From the NCBI GenBank assembly GCA_027366525.1, contig DAHXKG010000001.1:186001-250000 (forward strand): a stretch of DNA of 64,000 nt, read 5' to 3'. The notes below the pieces were generated by a model. That model did no database searches, had not been told where the DNA came from, and was given only the letters and a program-made list of their open reading frames with translations. The DNA comes from a candidate division FCPU426 bacterium (GTDB taxonomy: Bacteria > Oederibacteriota > Muellerivitia > Muellerivitales > DAHXKG01). Each line of letters begins with the position of its first letter. The stretch's first letter is position 1. Made by a program: the position numbers and the translations under genes. Positions 8,157 to 17,422 of this stretch are shown here, one piece after another.

Positions 8157-8864
8157 ATGAATCAGATTATTTTGATCACCGGAGCCAATCGAGGTATTGG
8201 GCTAGCTTTAACTCACATTTTTTTAAATCAAAAAGACCTTGTTATAGCTACTTGCCGTCATCCCGAAAGCGCTTCAGCCTTGTGCGACTTACAATCTACT
8301 TATCCATCAAAATTGAAACTATTTGCCATAGATGTTACCGATGATAAATCCATATCTCAAGTTTCTCAAAAAATATCCACTGATATTTCACATATTGATG
8401 TCTTAATAAATAATGCCGGAATATCTCCGGCTCCCTTTGATGCATCCTTGGAAACACTTCGCTTTCAATCTGTGCGTGATACATTTGAAACAAATGTTAT
8501 CGGCCCTATGTGTGTTACGCGCACTCTACTTTCGCTATTAAAAAAATCATCTTCTCCTAAAGTCATCAATATAACCTCGGGCCTTGCTTCTCTTGCCAAC
8601 AAATCCAATGGGCTATTTTATGCTTACGGAATTTCTAAAACAGCTTTAAATATGGCCACGCGAACAATGGCTATTGAATTTTCAAAAAACAAAATTATTA
8701 TTGTCGCCATTGACCCGGGATGGGTGCAAACAGATATGGGAGGACCTAATGCGCCTTTATCTTCACATGAATCGGCAGAAAAAATTTTCAACACCATTCA
8801 ATCTTTGTCCTCTGATTCAACGGGACATTTTCTATATAATGATGGAACTAATCTTCCGTGGTAA
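8157..8864 (+). CDS. Short-chain dehydrogenase/reductase (SDR), C-factor-like
   Basis: This is an NAD(P)-dependent oxidoreductase with a Rossmann fold, 235 residues. The cofactor motif TGANRGIG lies at residues 7-14, NNAG at about 87-90, and the catalytic pair YGISK at about 159-163 with an upstream Ser in NITSG. DPGW follows near 189. Length and motifs fit the classical SDR family and resemble the carbonyl reductase/C-factor subgroup. The substrate cannot be read from sequence. It is divergent from the Rieske gene and followed by the GH44 gene about 200 bases downstream, so co-transcription is uncertain. Confidence 0.88.
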   Translation: MNQIILITGANRGIGLALTHIFLNQKDLVIATCRHPESASALCDLQSTYPSKLKLFAIDVTDDKSISQVSQKISTDISHIDVLINNAGISPAPFDASLETLRFQSVRDTFETNVIGPMCVTRTLLSLLKKSSSPKVINITSGLASLANKSNGLFYAYGISKTALNMATRTMAIEFSKNKIIIVAIDPGWVQTDMGGPNAPLSSHESAEKIFNTIQSLSSDSTGHFLYNDGTNLPW

Positions 8865-9060
8865 TATAGTTACATATTCTTATAAACCAGTATGATGATT
8901 TCGGTGCACACTTAAAGAATTCTTAAAATCAATCCAAAATCCACTAATTAATTTATCAACTCCACACAAAGCATGAATAAATTTTAAAAACCATTGCATT
9001 ATTTTAAAATTTAACATAAAACAGAAATTTACAATTATATATTTTTTGAGGAGCCTGCCA

Positions 9061-10656
9061 GTGAAAGCATTTCTTTGCATTTTGACTTTTTTTTTAAGCA
9101 TCCCTTACACCTATTCCAAGGTTATTTCACAAATTGTGGTTTCCCCTCAAAAAATTCTGAGACCCATTAGCCGCTATGTTTATGGTTTAAATACACAAAA
9201 CTCAGTATCAACTAATGCAACTATTCGTCGACTAGGAACTTATCGGATGAGTACATATAATTGGGTCATTAATGCATCCAACGCTGGCCCTATTGACAAT
9301 AACTCCAATAATAATCATCCATGTCAAGCAATGGGGTGTTTACATTGCAATCAGCCGGGGGGAGAAATTATTCACTTTGTTAAAGAAAACAAAAAAAAGC
9401 ATATGGCTTCTTTAATTACCCTTCCCTTGCTTCGATATGTTGCTGGCGACATCAATGGCCCTGTTCCACGATGGAAAGCAGCACCCAGTTCCCGCTTCAA
9501 GCAATCTGACTATTTTATGCGTCATCCTCACTATACCTTACACCCTAGTCCTGCAAACTATGTTGTCTACCAAGATGAGTTTGTACATTACTTAGTTCAT
9601 TATTTTAAAAAAGCAAACCAAGGAGGTATTGGTTTCTATGCTCTTGACGATGATCCCTCTTATTGGCCCATTCATGATCCATTAGTTCATCCTGAACCTA
9701 CTCAATATTGGGAGTTATCGAATATCTCCTACGGATTAGCTTATAACATTTTAAAAATTGATCCTACCGCCAAAATTGTCGGCCCAGATCTTCACGGTTG
9801 GAATGCTTTTATTAGCCTTAATCATGCTCCTGGATATCGTCAACTTAATCAAACTTATAAAACATTTTTAGATTTTTATCTTAGGCGGATGCATAATTTA
9901 TCAGAATTGGATCACGTCCGATATTTGTCGGTGCTTTCACTGCATTGGTTCTCTAAAGTTCGAGTTCACGGAAAACGCATCACTGGAAATTGTATTACGC
10001 CTCTCTGTATGAAAGCTCGGATGGAAGCACCCCGAAGCCTATGGGATCCTACTTATATAGAAAACAGTTCCATTACACGCAAAATACATAAACCCATTGA
10101 TCTTATTGCATGGGTGGACAAGAAAATTCAAGCCGATGACCCTGGAACCAAATTGGCTTTTACAGAATATAATTATGGAGCTGATAATAATATTTCAGGT
10201 GGGATAGCTGAAGCAGATGTTTTAGGTGCTTTTGGAAAACAAGGGGTTTATATGGCTAATTTTCAAGGTCCCTTAGATTCCTATATTCAGGCTGCGTTTC
10301 AGATTTTTAGAAATTACAATGGACACAATGCGCACTTTGGCAATACTGCTGTAAAAACTTCAGATGTTGATCCAAATCGTTTTTCATTATATGCCGCCAC
10401 AAATACCCAAAAGCCAACTTTACTTTGGATTCTTATTTTAAACAAACAATTAACTCATCGTTTTCAAATTCCTATTCATATCTCCAGCCAGTCTGTTTAT
10501 AAAACATTTCAAGCCTATCAATTTAATGCACTTTCGTCAAAAATTCATCCCATCATTCCACATGGTGTCATCCTTAAAAACACAATCAAAACAAACTTTG
10601 AACCTCTTTCCGTTACTTTATTAGTTTGTCACTGTGATAATCAAATCAATCACTGA
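9061..10656 (+). CDS. Secreted glycoside hydrolase family 44-like protein
   Basis: GH44 enzymes are endo-beta-glucanases/xyloglucanases with a TIM barrel. A GTG start at 9061 is chosen because AGGAG lies 7 bases upstream and a signal peptide follows at once (FLCILTFFLSIP...YS). An in-frame TTG at 9046 would overlap that ribosome site. GH44 landmarks run in order: RRLGTYRMSTYNW and NASNAG near the N-terminus, SLITLP, VYQDEFVHYLV, YALDDDPSYW and TEYNYGADN. The nucleophile Glu of TEYNYG is present (residue 369). The acid/base Glu of the usual DNEP motif is Asp (residue 198; GAT at 9652-9654), while the spacing to the nucleophile (171) is close to the 173 known for CelJ. No carbohydrate-binding or dockerin module is present. 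Confidence 0.85.
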   Translation: MKAFLCILTFFLSIPYTYSKVISQIVVSPQKILRPISRYVYGLNTQNSVSTNATIRRLGTYRMSTYNWVINASNAGPIDNNSNNNHPCQAMGCLHCNQPGGEIIHFVKENKKKHMASLITLPLLRYVAGDINGPVPRWKAAPSSRFKQSDYFMRHPHYTLHPSPANYVVYQDEFVHYLVHYFKKANQGGIGFYALDDDPSYWPIHDPLVHPEPTQYWELSNISYGLAYNILKIDPTAKIVGPDLHGWNAFISLNHAPGYRQLNQTYKTFLDFYLRRMHNLSELDHVRYLSVLSLHWFSKVRVHGKRITGNCITPLCMKARMEAPRSLWDPTYIENSSITRKIHKPIDLIAWVDKKIQADDPGTKLAFTEYNYGADNNISGGIAEADVLGAFGKQGVYMANFQGPLDSYIQAAFQIFRNYNGHNAHFGNTAVKTSDVDPNRFSLYAATNTQKPTLLWILILNKQLTHRFQIPIHISSQSVYKTFQAYQFNALSSKIHPIIPHGVILKNTIKTNFEPLSVTLLVCHCDNQINH

Positions 10657-11485
10657 CCGCTGTTCGACGAAAAAACGACGCCATGCGTTGATAAAAGAAA
10701 CCCTGTGGCAATATTTTTTCTAATAATGAAAATATGTGTGCCTCTCGACCAACGGGGTAACATATTTTCATGGGTTTGGACGATTCGATAATTTCGGCAA
10801 TTTTTAGGCCAACAATAGTTGCACTAGACCTAAACCGATTCTTATTTAACGCATTTAATTTTTTCATTAAAGTCTGATAACAAGCTTTTAATTCCGTCTG
10901 GGGAATTATTTGATTCTCCACAAAATTGGTTTTAAAAGGTCCAGGTTCAATAACAGTTACCTGGATTCCAAACGATTGGGTTTCGATCCTCAAGACATTC
11001 GTGAGCGCTCTAACAGCATATTTAGATGCACAATAAAGCCCCATACCAGGAACTGCAATTCGTCCTGCAAGACTTCCAATATTTAAGATGCGTCCTTGTT
11101 TCTGTTGACGCATTACGGGTAACACTGCTCGAGTCATCCGCAAAAGTCCGAATACATTTGTTTCAAATTGATGATGCATTTCTTGATCGTTAAATTCTTC
11201 TAAGGGACCCCAACTTCCCAAACCTGCATTGTTGATTAATACATCGATTTTCCCGGTTTGCTTTAAAACATATTGAACGCCCTTTTTAATCGATGAAGGC
11301 TTATCCACATCAATTTCCAAAGGATATACGGGGAGCCCTTGGCTAAGCTCGCGTAATTTATCTTGTTTCTTTAAATTTCTCATACTTGAAAAAACACGAT
11401 GGCCTTTTTGTGCCAATACTATTGAGGTTTCCAAACCAAAACCTTTCGAACATCCTGTAATCAAAATGACCTGTTTGGTTTTCAC
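10646..11485 (-). CDS. Short-chain dehydrogenase/reductase (SDR)
   Basis: This is an NAD(P)-dependent SDR of 279 residues. It shows TGCSKGFG (about 10-17) as the cofactor loop, NNAG (about 86-89), and a catalytic set of Ser in NIGSLAG followed by YCASKYA, then EPGPF. A longer C-terminal region after the substrate loop resembles the subgroup annotated as oxidoreductases acting on lipids or sterols, but the substrate is unknown. It converges on the GH44 gene with an 11-base overlap of coding ends. The 11638 gene is divergent from it. Confidence 0.87.
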   Translation of the reverse strand: MKTKQVILITGCSKGFGLETSIVLAQKGHRVFSSMRNLKKQDKLRELSQGLPVYPLEIDVDKPSSIKKGVQYVLKQTGKIDVLINNAGLGSWGPLEEFNDQEMHHQFETNVFGLLRMTRAVLPVMRQQKQGRILNIGSLAGRIAVPGMGLYCASKYAVRALTNVLRIETQSFGIQVTVIEPGPFKTNFVENQIIPQTELKACYQTLMKKLNALNKNRFRSSATIVGLKIAEIIESSKPMKICYPVGREAHIFSLLEKILPQGFFYQRMASFFRRTAVSD

Positions 11486-11637
11486 AAGATATACTCATTT
11501 CTTTTTAAAATTCATTTATGAATTTGATGGGCTCGCTAATCAAATTCATTTTTTGTTCCCAAATTATTTTTAAAGATGTTAGTATAATACGATACGTATA
11601 AAAATAAAATTTCAATTTATACTTGAAGGAACTATAT

Positions 11638-12303
11638 ATGAAATCAAGAATTATTTTCATGCTATTACTTATTTATTGTTGTTCGTTCCTAGCTCCTTCA
11701 AAATCTCATGCTGACGGTGCGATTCTCTACGCCAAAGTAATTCAGCTCAATGGCACCATTATGATTCACCGTCCGACCTCCATGGGAACAACCATTATAC
11801 CTGTAGAAACTGGCACTAAAGTTTTTCGCAAAGATACGCTTTATGTTTATGACAAAAGTTGGATGATATTAAAATCCCCTATTGGCGATTTAATTGGTTT
11901 TGATGGAAAAAATGGAGAAACAATTGCCTCGTTTGATGAACTTTATAAAGTGGGTCCTGATCGAGAAATTAGGATTTTACTTAAACAAGGCGAGTTACTT
12001 ATTCGGGCCCAAAACGATTCTTCCTTACAAAGTTTTTTTGAAATTCATGCCGGAACCGTTGTTTCAGAAATCAAACAAGGTAATTTCGTTTTTAAATATC
12101 ATCGACAAAAATCCATTTTAAAAGTTCAAATGCTTCAAGGTCATATTCTTTGCGTTGACCCTCAAGCTGAAAGTCAGCTTATTGACTACTCCCAACGTAT
12201 TTGGATCCATGGGAAACTTACTAAACCCAATCCCCTTCCCATCAGTTCTAAAACGATCAACTATTTTCAAAACATTTTTTTCAATGGGAAAGCTACCGAG
12301 TAG
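11638..12303 (+). CDS. Exported FecR-like domain protein
   Basis: This 221-residue exported protein starts at the ATG at 11638, with GAAGGA 7 bases upstream and an immediate signal peptide ending near SKSHA. The body resembles the FecR domain: VIQLNGTIMIHRP, then GTKVFRKDTLYV, a run of beta strands with IRILLKQGELLIRA, and EIHAGTVVSEIKQGNFVF. FecR domains occur in periplasmic signal transducers but also in stand-alone exported proteins; no sigma factor or TonB receptor is adjacent, so a regulatory role is not supported. A TATAAT sequence at 11583-11588 is a plausible -10 box. Its stop directly abuts the convergent LysE gene. Confidence 0.65.
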   Translation: MKSRIIFMLLLIYCCSFLAPSKSHADGAILYAKVIQLNGTIMIHRPTSMGTTIIPVETGTKVFRKDTLYVYDKSWMILKSPIGDLIGFDGKNGETIASFDELYKVGPDREIRILLKQGELLIRAQNDSSLQSFFEIHAGTVVSEIKQGNFVFKYHRQKSILKVQMLQGHILCVDPQAESQLIDYSQRIWIHGKLTKPNPLPISSKTINYFQNIFFNGKATE

Positions 12304-13020
12304 TTATCCTTTCAAGAAAAAATTCAAAGCTGGTGTGCCTCCAGTATGAATCAAGTTTAAGGCAATTTTAATTACAATAAATAATCCATAAATAATCAAG
12401 CAAACCGCCGATATCCAAGAAACGCGACGAAGCCATTTAGGATTTAAAAGATTTCTACCCCAATGAATGCCCAAGCCCAGAATAAAAAACCAAACCAATT
12501 CACTTACTAGGATGGCTGAAAAAAATGAAACTGCTGCTTCACTCGTTAATCCGATGGATTTTGAAAATTGTAAGGAACTTACCACTCCAACCCAATAAAT
12601 CAACGTGAAAGGGTTACTGCCAGCCAGTAAAAGTCCTAAAACTAGCGGGTTATCAATAATCTGAACTTGGGTTTTAAGTGTTTCACTTTCTCCGGTTGAC
12701 ATGGTATCTCGAACATCAATAAGAACTCCATATATCACATAAAGAAGCAAAATGCACCCGATGCCCCAAATAATAACCTTCCAAAATCCAACTAAACCTT
12801 CTTTTAAAAGGCCTGCAAAAACAAAATAAGCACATAGGGCATCCACCAAAGCCGAACCCACCCCTATAAAAAAAACGGATTGAAATCCTTCTAAAATTCC
12901 ACGTCGAACCGCCATAAGGTTCACTGGACCAATCAACGTCGCTGTACAAAATCCAATTAACAACCCTTGGGTTAATGCCCGATATATCAAATGAAATGAG
13001 CTTAGATCAACCATCGACAT
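12304..13020 (-). CDS. LysE/RhtB family amino-acid exporter
   Basis: This 238-residue inner-membrane protein has about six transmembrane helices. The N-terminal signature GLLIGFCTATLIGPVNLMAVRRG matches the LysE/RhtB family, which exports amino acids or small cationic compounds by proton antiport. A conserved NPFTLIYWVGV segment lies in the middle (about residues 130-140). The start ATG has GGGAATGAG upstream. It converges on the FecR-like gene, and the purE operon is divergent from it. The substrate cannot be predicted. Confidence 0.85.
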   Translation of the reverse strand: MSMVDLSSFHLIYRALTQGLLIGFCTATLIGPVNLMAVRRGILEGFQSVFFIGVGSALVDALCAYFVFAGLLKEGLVGFWKVIIWGIGCILLLYVIYGVLIDVRDTMSTGESETLKTQVQIIDNPLVLGLLLAGSNPFTLIYWVGVVSSLQFSKSIGLTSEAAVSFFSAILVSELVWFFILGLGIHWGRNLLNPKWLRRVSWISAVCLIIYGLFIVIKIALNLIHTGGTPALNFFLKG

Positions 13021-13134
13021 GCTTACTCATTCCCTTCTTTAAAAAATAGTTTTAAACGCTTGAAAATCCAAGTAATATCTTAGATCATGTTGCTAATTTT
13101 TACACTAATCAATTTAAGATTTTAGGAGAAGCTT

Positions 13135-13626
13135 ATGACTACTGAATTAAATCCATTAGTTGCAATCTTAATGGGAAGCAAAAGCGACTGGGAAATAATG
13201 AAATTTGCTTCCGATCTTTTAACTGAATTTAAAATTGCCCATGAGGTCAAAGTACTTTCGGCTCATCGAACCCCTATTGAAACTGCAACTTATATTGCTG
13301 AAATTGAATCCAGAAAAATCAAAGTAGTTATTGCGGCGGCTGGCGGAGCTGCGCATTTAGCTGGTGTTTGTGCGGCTCACACCATCGTTCCTGTTTTAGG
13401 GGTGCCCATGACTAGTACCTTAAATGGACTAGATTCGCTCTTATCGACTGTTCAAATGCCCGCGGGGATTCCTGTAGGAACTTTGGCTATTGGAAAGGCC
13501 GGTGCCATTAACTCTGCCTTATTAGCAGTAGCTATTCTAGCCCATGTGCATGCTGACCTTATTGTCAAACTGAAGGAATATCGAAAACAACAGTCGGAAA
13601 AGATTCTCAAAGAACACTTGCCGTAA
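13135..13626 (+). CDS. purE: N5-carboxyaminoimidazole ribonucleotide mutase PurE
   Basis: PurE catalyses the conversion of N5-CAIR to CAIR in purine biosynthesis. The 163-residue length is normal for class I PurE. Signature motifs are MGSKSDWEIM (13-22), LSAHRTP (41-47), AAAGGAAHLAGV (about 67-78) and GVPM...SLLSTVQMPAGIPV (about 90-110). The ribosome site AGGAGAA lies just upstream of the ATG. It is first in a tight plus-strand operon with ppc (8-base gap) and tsaC. No purK, normally its partner, is visible in the window. Confidence 0.96.
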   Translation: MTTELNPLVAILMGSKSDWEIMKFASDLLTEFKIAHEVKVLSAHRTPIETATYIAEIESRKIKVVIAAAGGAAHLAGVCAAHTIVPVLGVPMTSTLNGLDSLLSTVQMPAGIPVGTLAIGKAGAINSALLAVAILAHVHADLIVKLKEYRKQQSEKILKEHLP

Positions 13627-13634
13627 TTATTACA

Positions 13635-16463
13635 ATGTTCAACCATATGAAGAATAAAAAATTCTATAATTATCTTGATAAAGCTGCACAGGAAAACTGG
13701 TCTGCTTGGAATATGAATTTTAAACTTTCAAGTCTCATTCGATTTTTAGCTACATCTTTAGGACAAGTTATTGCTTATCAAGAAGGTTATAAGACACTCC
13801 AACTGGTTGAAAAAATTCGCCGTCTGTCCAAGGAATTACGATTATCCATCGATGTTAAAAAAGTTGATCAGCTTTCAAAAATTATTTCAAAATTATCCAT
13901 TCAAGAACTCACTCAACTCATGAAAGCTTTTACGCACTATTTCGGGCTAATTAATCTAGCTGAAAAAATGTATCAAAATTCAAAAGAATTTTATCCATCT
14001 AATGCAATTCTTAATCCACTGAATGACGTCATTCAAATACTAAAACGAGAAAAAATATTTTTTAAAAATCTAAATACCTTTATTTCCAAATCCAATATCT
14101 TATTAATTTTTACTACCCATCCAACTGAATCCAAACGACGAAGCAATTTACAAAAATTCCAACGTATTCGTCTCTGGATTGAAAAATTGCTCGTGACTTC
14201 ACCTCCAGAAAAACGTTACTTTTATGTTCATGCAATTTTTGAAGAATTAAGTTGCTTATGGCAAAGTGATGAAGTTCGAGCCATTCGCCCAAAAGTTCTG
14301 GATGAAGTTAACAGCCATTTACATTATTTTGAAGAAACTTTATTTCCAATTCTTCCTTTAATCTATAGAAATTTTGAATACGCTCTCAAAAAAGCTTACA
14401 ATCTTCAAACTTCGATTATGATTCCTCCTTTTCTAAAATTTGGATCATGGATGGGAGGCGATCGAGATGGAAATCCGTTCGTTACACCAACAATCACTTT
14501 AGAGACAATTAAAACCATGCGCCAAGTGGCTTTAAATCACTACATCAAAGAAATTAGAAGCTTAAGTTTTCAACTCAACCCTTCCTTACAACAAGTTAAC
14601 GTTAATCAGGAACTCATAAATTCCATACGGAGCGATGAGCGATTATTTCCGCATATAGCGAAACATAATCATGATGAAATTTACTTTGAAAAATATCGTC
14701 AAAAATTTTCACTTATCATTGAAAAATTAAAACAAACACTCCTCATGACGCAGCAAATGGCCGCTTTATCGCCCACCCTTAATATCTCCCCCAACGGATA
14801 TGCAACCTCGAATGATCTTCTTAATGATCTTTTAATTATTGACAGAAGTTTGCGTCAAAATCATGGTGAAGTGCTAGCGGAAGGCAAATTAAAAAATATT
14901 ATCTATACAGTTCAAGTTTTTGGGTTCCAACTTGGTACTTTAGATATTCGCCAGCATAGCTTGCATCATCAACAGGCACTCAATGAATTCTTAATCAAAT
15001 TTAACCTTTGTCATAATTATTTAACTTTTAATGAACTTCAAAAAATTGAATTCTTAGATCATTTAATTCAATCCTCCTTATCTTTATCCGTAAAATCATT
15101 CAAAAAGCTTTCACCACAAGCATCTGAAGTCATTCAAACCTTTCGAATAATTAAACAAGCCCTTCAAATGGATCCCAAATCCATCGATACATATGTTATT
15201 TCAATGACACACCACTCCAGTGATGTATTAACGGTTCTATTTTTTATGAAAATCACTGATCTCTATATTCCCTCCAAGCAAAGTTTTATCAATATTGTCC
15301 CACTTTTAGAAACTCTCGATGATCTACGCAACGGCTGTCAATTGTTCCAACAACTTCTCAAAACCAGTTCATATCCAAATCATCTCCAACTAAGAAATTC
15401 ATTTCAGGAAATCATGATTGGATATAGTGACTCGAACAAGGAATGTGGGTACTTAACTTCTCGTTGGGAATTATATAAGGCCCAAATTCAACTATCAAAA
15501 ATGGCTCAAAAAGAAGGAATCACTTTGCGTATTTTCCATGGACGAGGCGGCAGCGTTGGTCGGGGAGGTGGTCCTACCAATCAAGCAATCCTCTCACAAC
15601 CGCCTCACACCATTAATGGCCAAATCAAAATTACAGAACAAGGCGAGGTCATTAGCGATCACTATGGAGATCCATTAACCGCCGAAGCCCATCTTAATCC
15701 AATTATTAATGCCGTTTTTCGAGCTTCTTTAGCGACCGATAACCGACTCGCCAAAAAAAAGTGGACGGATGTTCTAGAAAAACTTTCATCAGATTCCCGT
15801 ATCGCTTATCAAAATTTGATTTACAATCATCCTGGATTTTCTGATTATTTTTTTGCTGCAACGCCTATTCATGAAATACAAAATCACCGTATTGGAAGCC
15901 GACCCTCATCAAGGACACAACATACAACTATTGAAACACTTCGTGCTATTCCATGGGTTTTTAGTTGGATGCAGAGCCGGCATATGTTAGAAGGTTGGTA
16001 CGGGATCGGTTCGGCCGTAGAAACCTTTATTCAATCTTCAAAAAAAAATCTTGTGTTACTACAAGATATGTATCATCATTGGCCTTTTTTTCAAACAACC
16101 CTCGATAATGCTCAAATGGTTTTAGCAAAATCGGATATGGCTATTGCGAGTCGGTATGCTGCCTTAGTTCCTAATACTAAGCTTGCCATGGAAATTTTTG
16201 AAAAAATTTATCAAGAGCACACCCGAACTGTTAAAATGATTTGTCTAATTGCTCAAATTCAAGAACCTCTTGAAAAAGATGCTCAACTTTTAAAATCGAT
16301 CAAACGGCGTCGACCTTATATAGATCCATTAAATTTTATTCAAATTGAGCTCATTAAGCGACTTCGCGCTGCTTCGCCTACCAATTCTGAAATCAATATC
16401 CTGAGAGATGCAATTTTATTAAGTGTCAATGGGATTGCCGCAGGACTCAAGAACACTGGTTAG
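13635..16463 (+). CDS. ppc: Phosphoenolpyruvate carboxylase
   Basis: This cytoplasmic anaplerotic enzyme makes oxaloacetate from PEP and bicarbonate. At 942 residues it has the usual bacterial length. Diagnostic segments in order: TTHPTESKRRS (catalytic His), SWMGGDRDGNP, LGTLDIRQHS, MIGYSDSNKECG, FHGRGGSVGRGGGPT (glycine-rich PEP loop), ITEQGEVISDHYG, IPWVFSWMQSR, and the C-terminal NGIAAGLKNTG tail that carries the allosteric site in the family. The start is ATG at 13635, or an in-frame ATG at 13647; neither has a strong ribosome site, fitting translational coupling with purE. The stop lies two bases before tsaC. Confidence 0.97.
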   Translation: MFNHMKNKKFYNYLDKAAQENWSAWNMNFKLSSLIRFLATSLGQVIAYQEGYKTLQLVEKIRRLSKELRLSIDVKKVDQLSKIISKLSIQELTQLMKAFTHYFGLINLAEKMYQNSKEFYPSNAILNPLNDVIQILKREKIFFKNLNTFISKSNILLIFTTHPTESKRRSNLQKFQRIRLWIEKLLVTSPPEKRYFYVHAIFEELSCLWQSDEVRAIRPKVLDEVNSHLHYFEETLFPILPLIYRNFEYALKKAYNLQTSIMIPPFLKFGSWMGGDRDGNPFVTPTITLETIKTMRQVALNHYIKEIRSLSFQLNPSLQQVNVNQELINSIRSDERLFPHIAKHNHDEIYFEKYRQKFSLIIEKLKQTLLMTQQMAALSPTLNISPNGYATSNDLLNDLLIIDRSLRQNHGEVLAEGKLKNIIYTVQVFGFQLGTLDIRQHSLHHQQALNEFLIKFNLCHNYLTFNELQKIEFLDHLIQSSLSLSVKSFKKLSPQASEVIQTFRIIKQALQMDPKSIDTYVISMTHHSSDVLTVLFFMKITDLYIPSKQSFINIVPLLETLDDLRNGCQLFQQLLKTSSYPNHLQLRNSFQEIMIGYSDSNKECGYLTSRWELYKAQIQLSKMAQKEGITLRIFHGRGGSVGRGGGPTNQAILSQPPHTINGQIKITEQGEVISDHYGDPLTAEAHLNPIINAVFRASLATDNRLAKKKWTDVLEKLSSDSRIAYQNLIYNHPGFSDYFFAATPIHEIQNHRIGSRPSSRTQHTTIETLRAIPWVFSWMQSRHMLEGWYGIGSAVETFIQSSKKNLVLLQDMYHHWPFFQTTLDNAQMVLAKSDMAIASRYAALVPNTKLAMEIFEKIYQEHTRTVKMICLIAQIQEPLEKDAQLLKSIKRRRPYIDPLNFIQIELIKRLRAASPTNSEINILRDAILLSVNGIAAGLKNTG

Positions 16464-16465
16464 TC

Positions 16466-17422
16466 ATGAAATTTTCAACTGCAATTGAAAATCAGTTAAA
16501 TCAAGCCGTTACCATCATCCAAAAAGGCGGACTTGTTGCTTTCCCCACCGAAACAGTTTATGGATTAGGTGCGAATGCCTTAAATTCAAATGCCGTAACC
16601 AAGATTTTCGAGGTCAAAAACAGGCCTGTCTTTGATCCATTGATTGTTCATGTTGGATGCATGGAAGAATCAGAAGCGCTTGTCGAATCTTTTCCACCAG
16701 TCGCCAAACAACTCGCGGCTGCTTTTTGGCCTGGTCCATTAACACTTGTTCTATACAAAAAAAAAATCATACCTGATATTGTTACCGCTGGATTCCCAAC
16801 CGTGGCCATTCGAGTTCCATCGCATCCCATTGCGCTAGAATTGATTCATCGATGCCAATGTCCTTTAGCAGCTCCAAGCGCCAATCGGTTTGGGAAAATA
16901 AGTCCGACAACTGCCCAACATGTTAAAAAAGATTTAGAAACCTCCATAGAATTAATTTTGGATGGAGGCCCTTGTTCGATTGGAATTGAATCCACTGTTC
17001 TCTCATGCCTACAACACCCTCCTGTTTTACTGAGACCAGGAGGCATTCCCCTCGAGCAAATTGAAAAATTACTTGGTCCAATTCATAGTCAATTTGAAAA
17101 AACTGGTCTATCCCCTGGACAACTTCCGGATCATTACATGCCCACAACACCACTTTACCTAGGAAAATCCATACCTCCCTTTTTAGTCCAAAAAAAGATA
17201 GGATTTTTAGGATTCAACTCTATCCCGGTATTGGATTCCTTCGCAGCAGTTGAACTCCTATCGCCAAAGGGAATTTTATCTGAAGCGGCCGCTCATTTTT
17301 TTAGCGCCTTGCATCGATTGGATCAAGGTGGACTCGATGCTATTTTGGCAGAGCCATTCCCAAACGTAGGACTTGGAATGGCCATTAACGATCGACTTTA
17401 TAAAGCCGCTCAAAAACAATAA
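16466..17422 (+). CDS. tsaC: L-threonylcarbamoyladenylate synthase (TsaC/Sua5)
   Basis: This enzyme makes threonylcarbamoyl-AMP from Thr, bicarbonate and ATP for the t6A37 modification of tRNA. The YrdC domain covers about residues 10-200: KGGLVAFPTETVYGLGA, KIFEVKNRP..DPLIVHV, PGPLTLVL, VAIRVPSHP and APSANRFGKISPT. A C-terminal Sua5 domain follows, giving 318 residues, so it is the long Sua5 form and not the short TsaC. It is the third gene of the purE-ppc operon. Its partners TsaB and TsaE are encoded at 48507-49654; TsaD was not seen. Confidence 0.95.
   Translation: MKFSTAIENQLNQAVTIIQKGGLVAFPTETVYGLGANALNSNAVTKIFEVKNRPVFDPLIVHVGCMEESEALVESFPPVAKQLAAAFWPGPLTLVLYKKKIIPDIVTAGFPTVAIRVPSHPIALELIHRCQCPLAAPSANRFGKISPTTAQHVKKDLETSIELILDGGPCSIGIESTVLSCLQHPPVLLRPGGIPLEQIEKLLGPIHSQFEKTGLSPGQLPDHYMPTTPLYLGKSIPPFLVQKKIGFLGFNSIPVLDSFAAVELLSPKGILSEAAAHFFSALHRLDQGGLDAILAEPFPNVGLGMAINDRLYKAAQKQ

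Noticed and set aside
9046-9060. TTG start for the GH44 gene, five codons upstream
   Set aside because: It would place the start within the ribosome-binding site AGGAG of the GTG at 9061 and would put charged residues before the signal peptide.
8157-11485. A polysaccharide-utilisation locus around the GH44 gene
   Set aside because: The flanking genes are generic dehydrogenases in mixed orientation; there is no SusC/D, transporter or regulator, and the PL5-like gene is more than 40 kb away.
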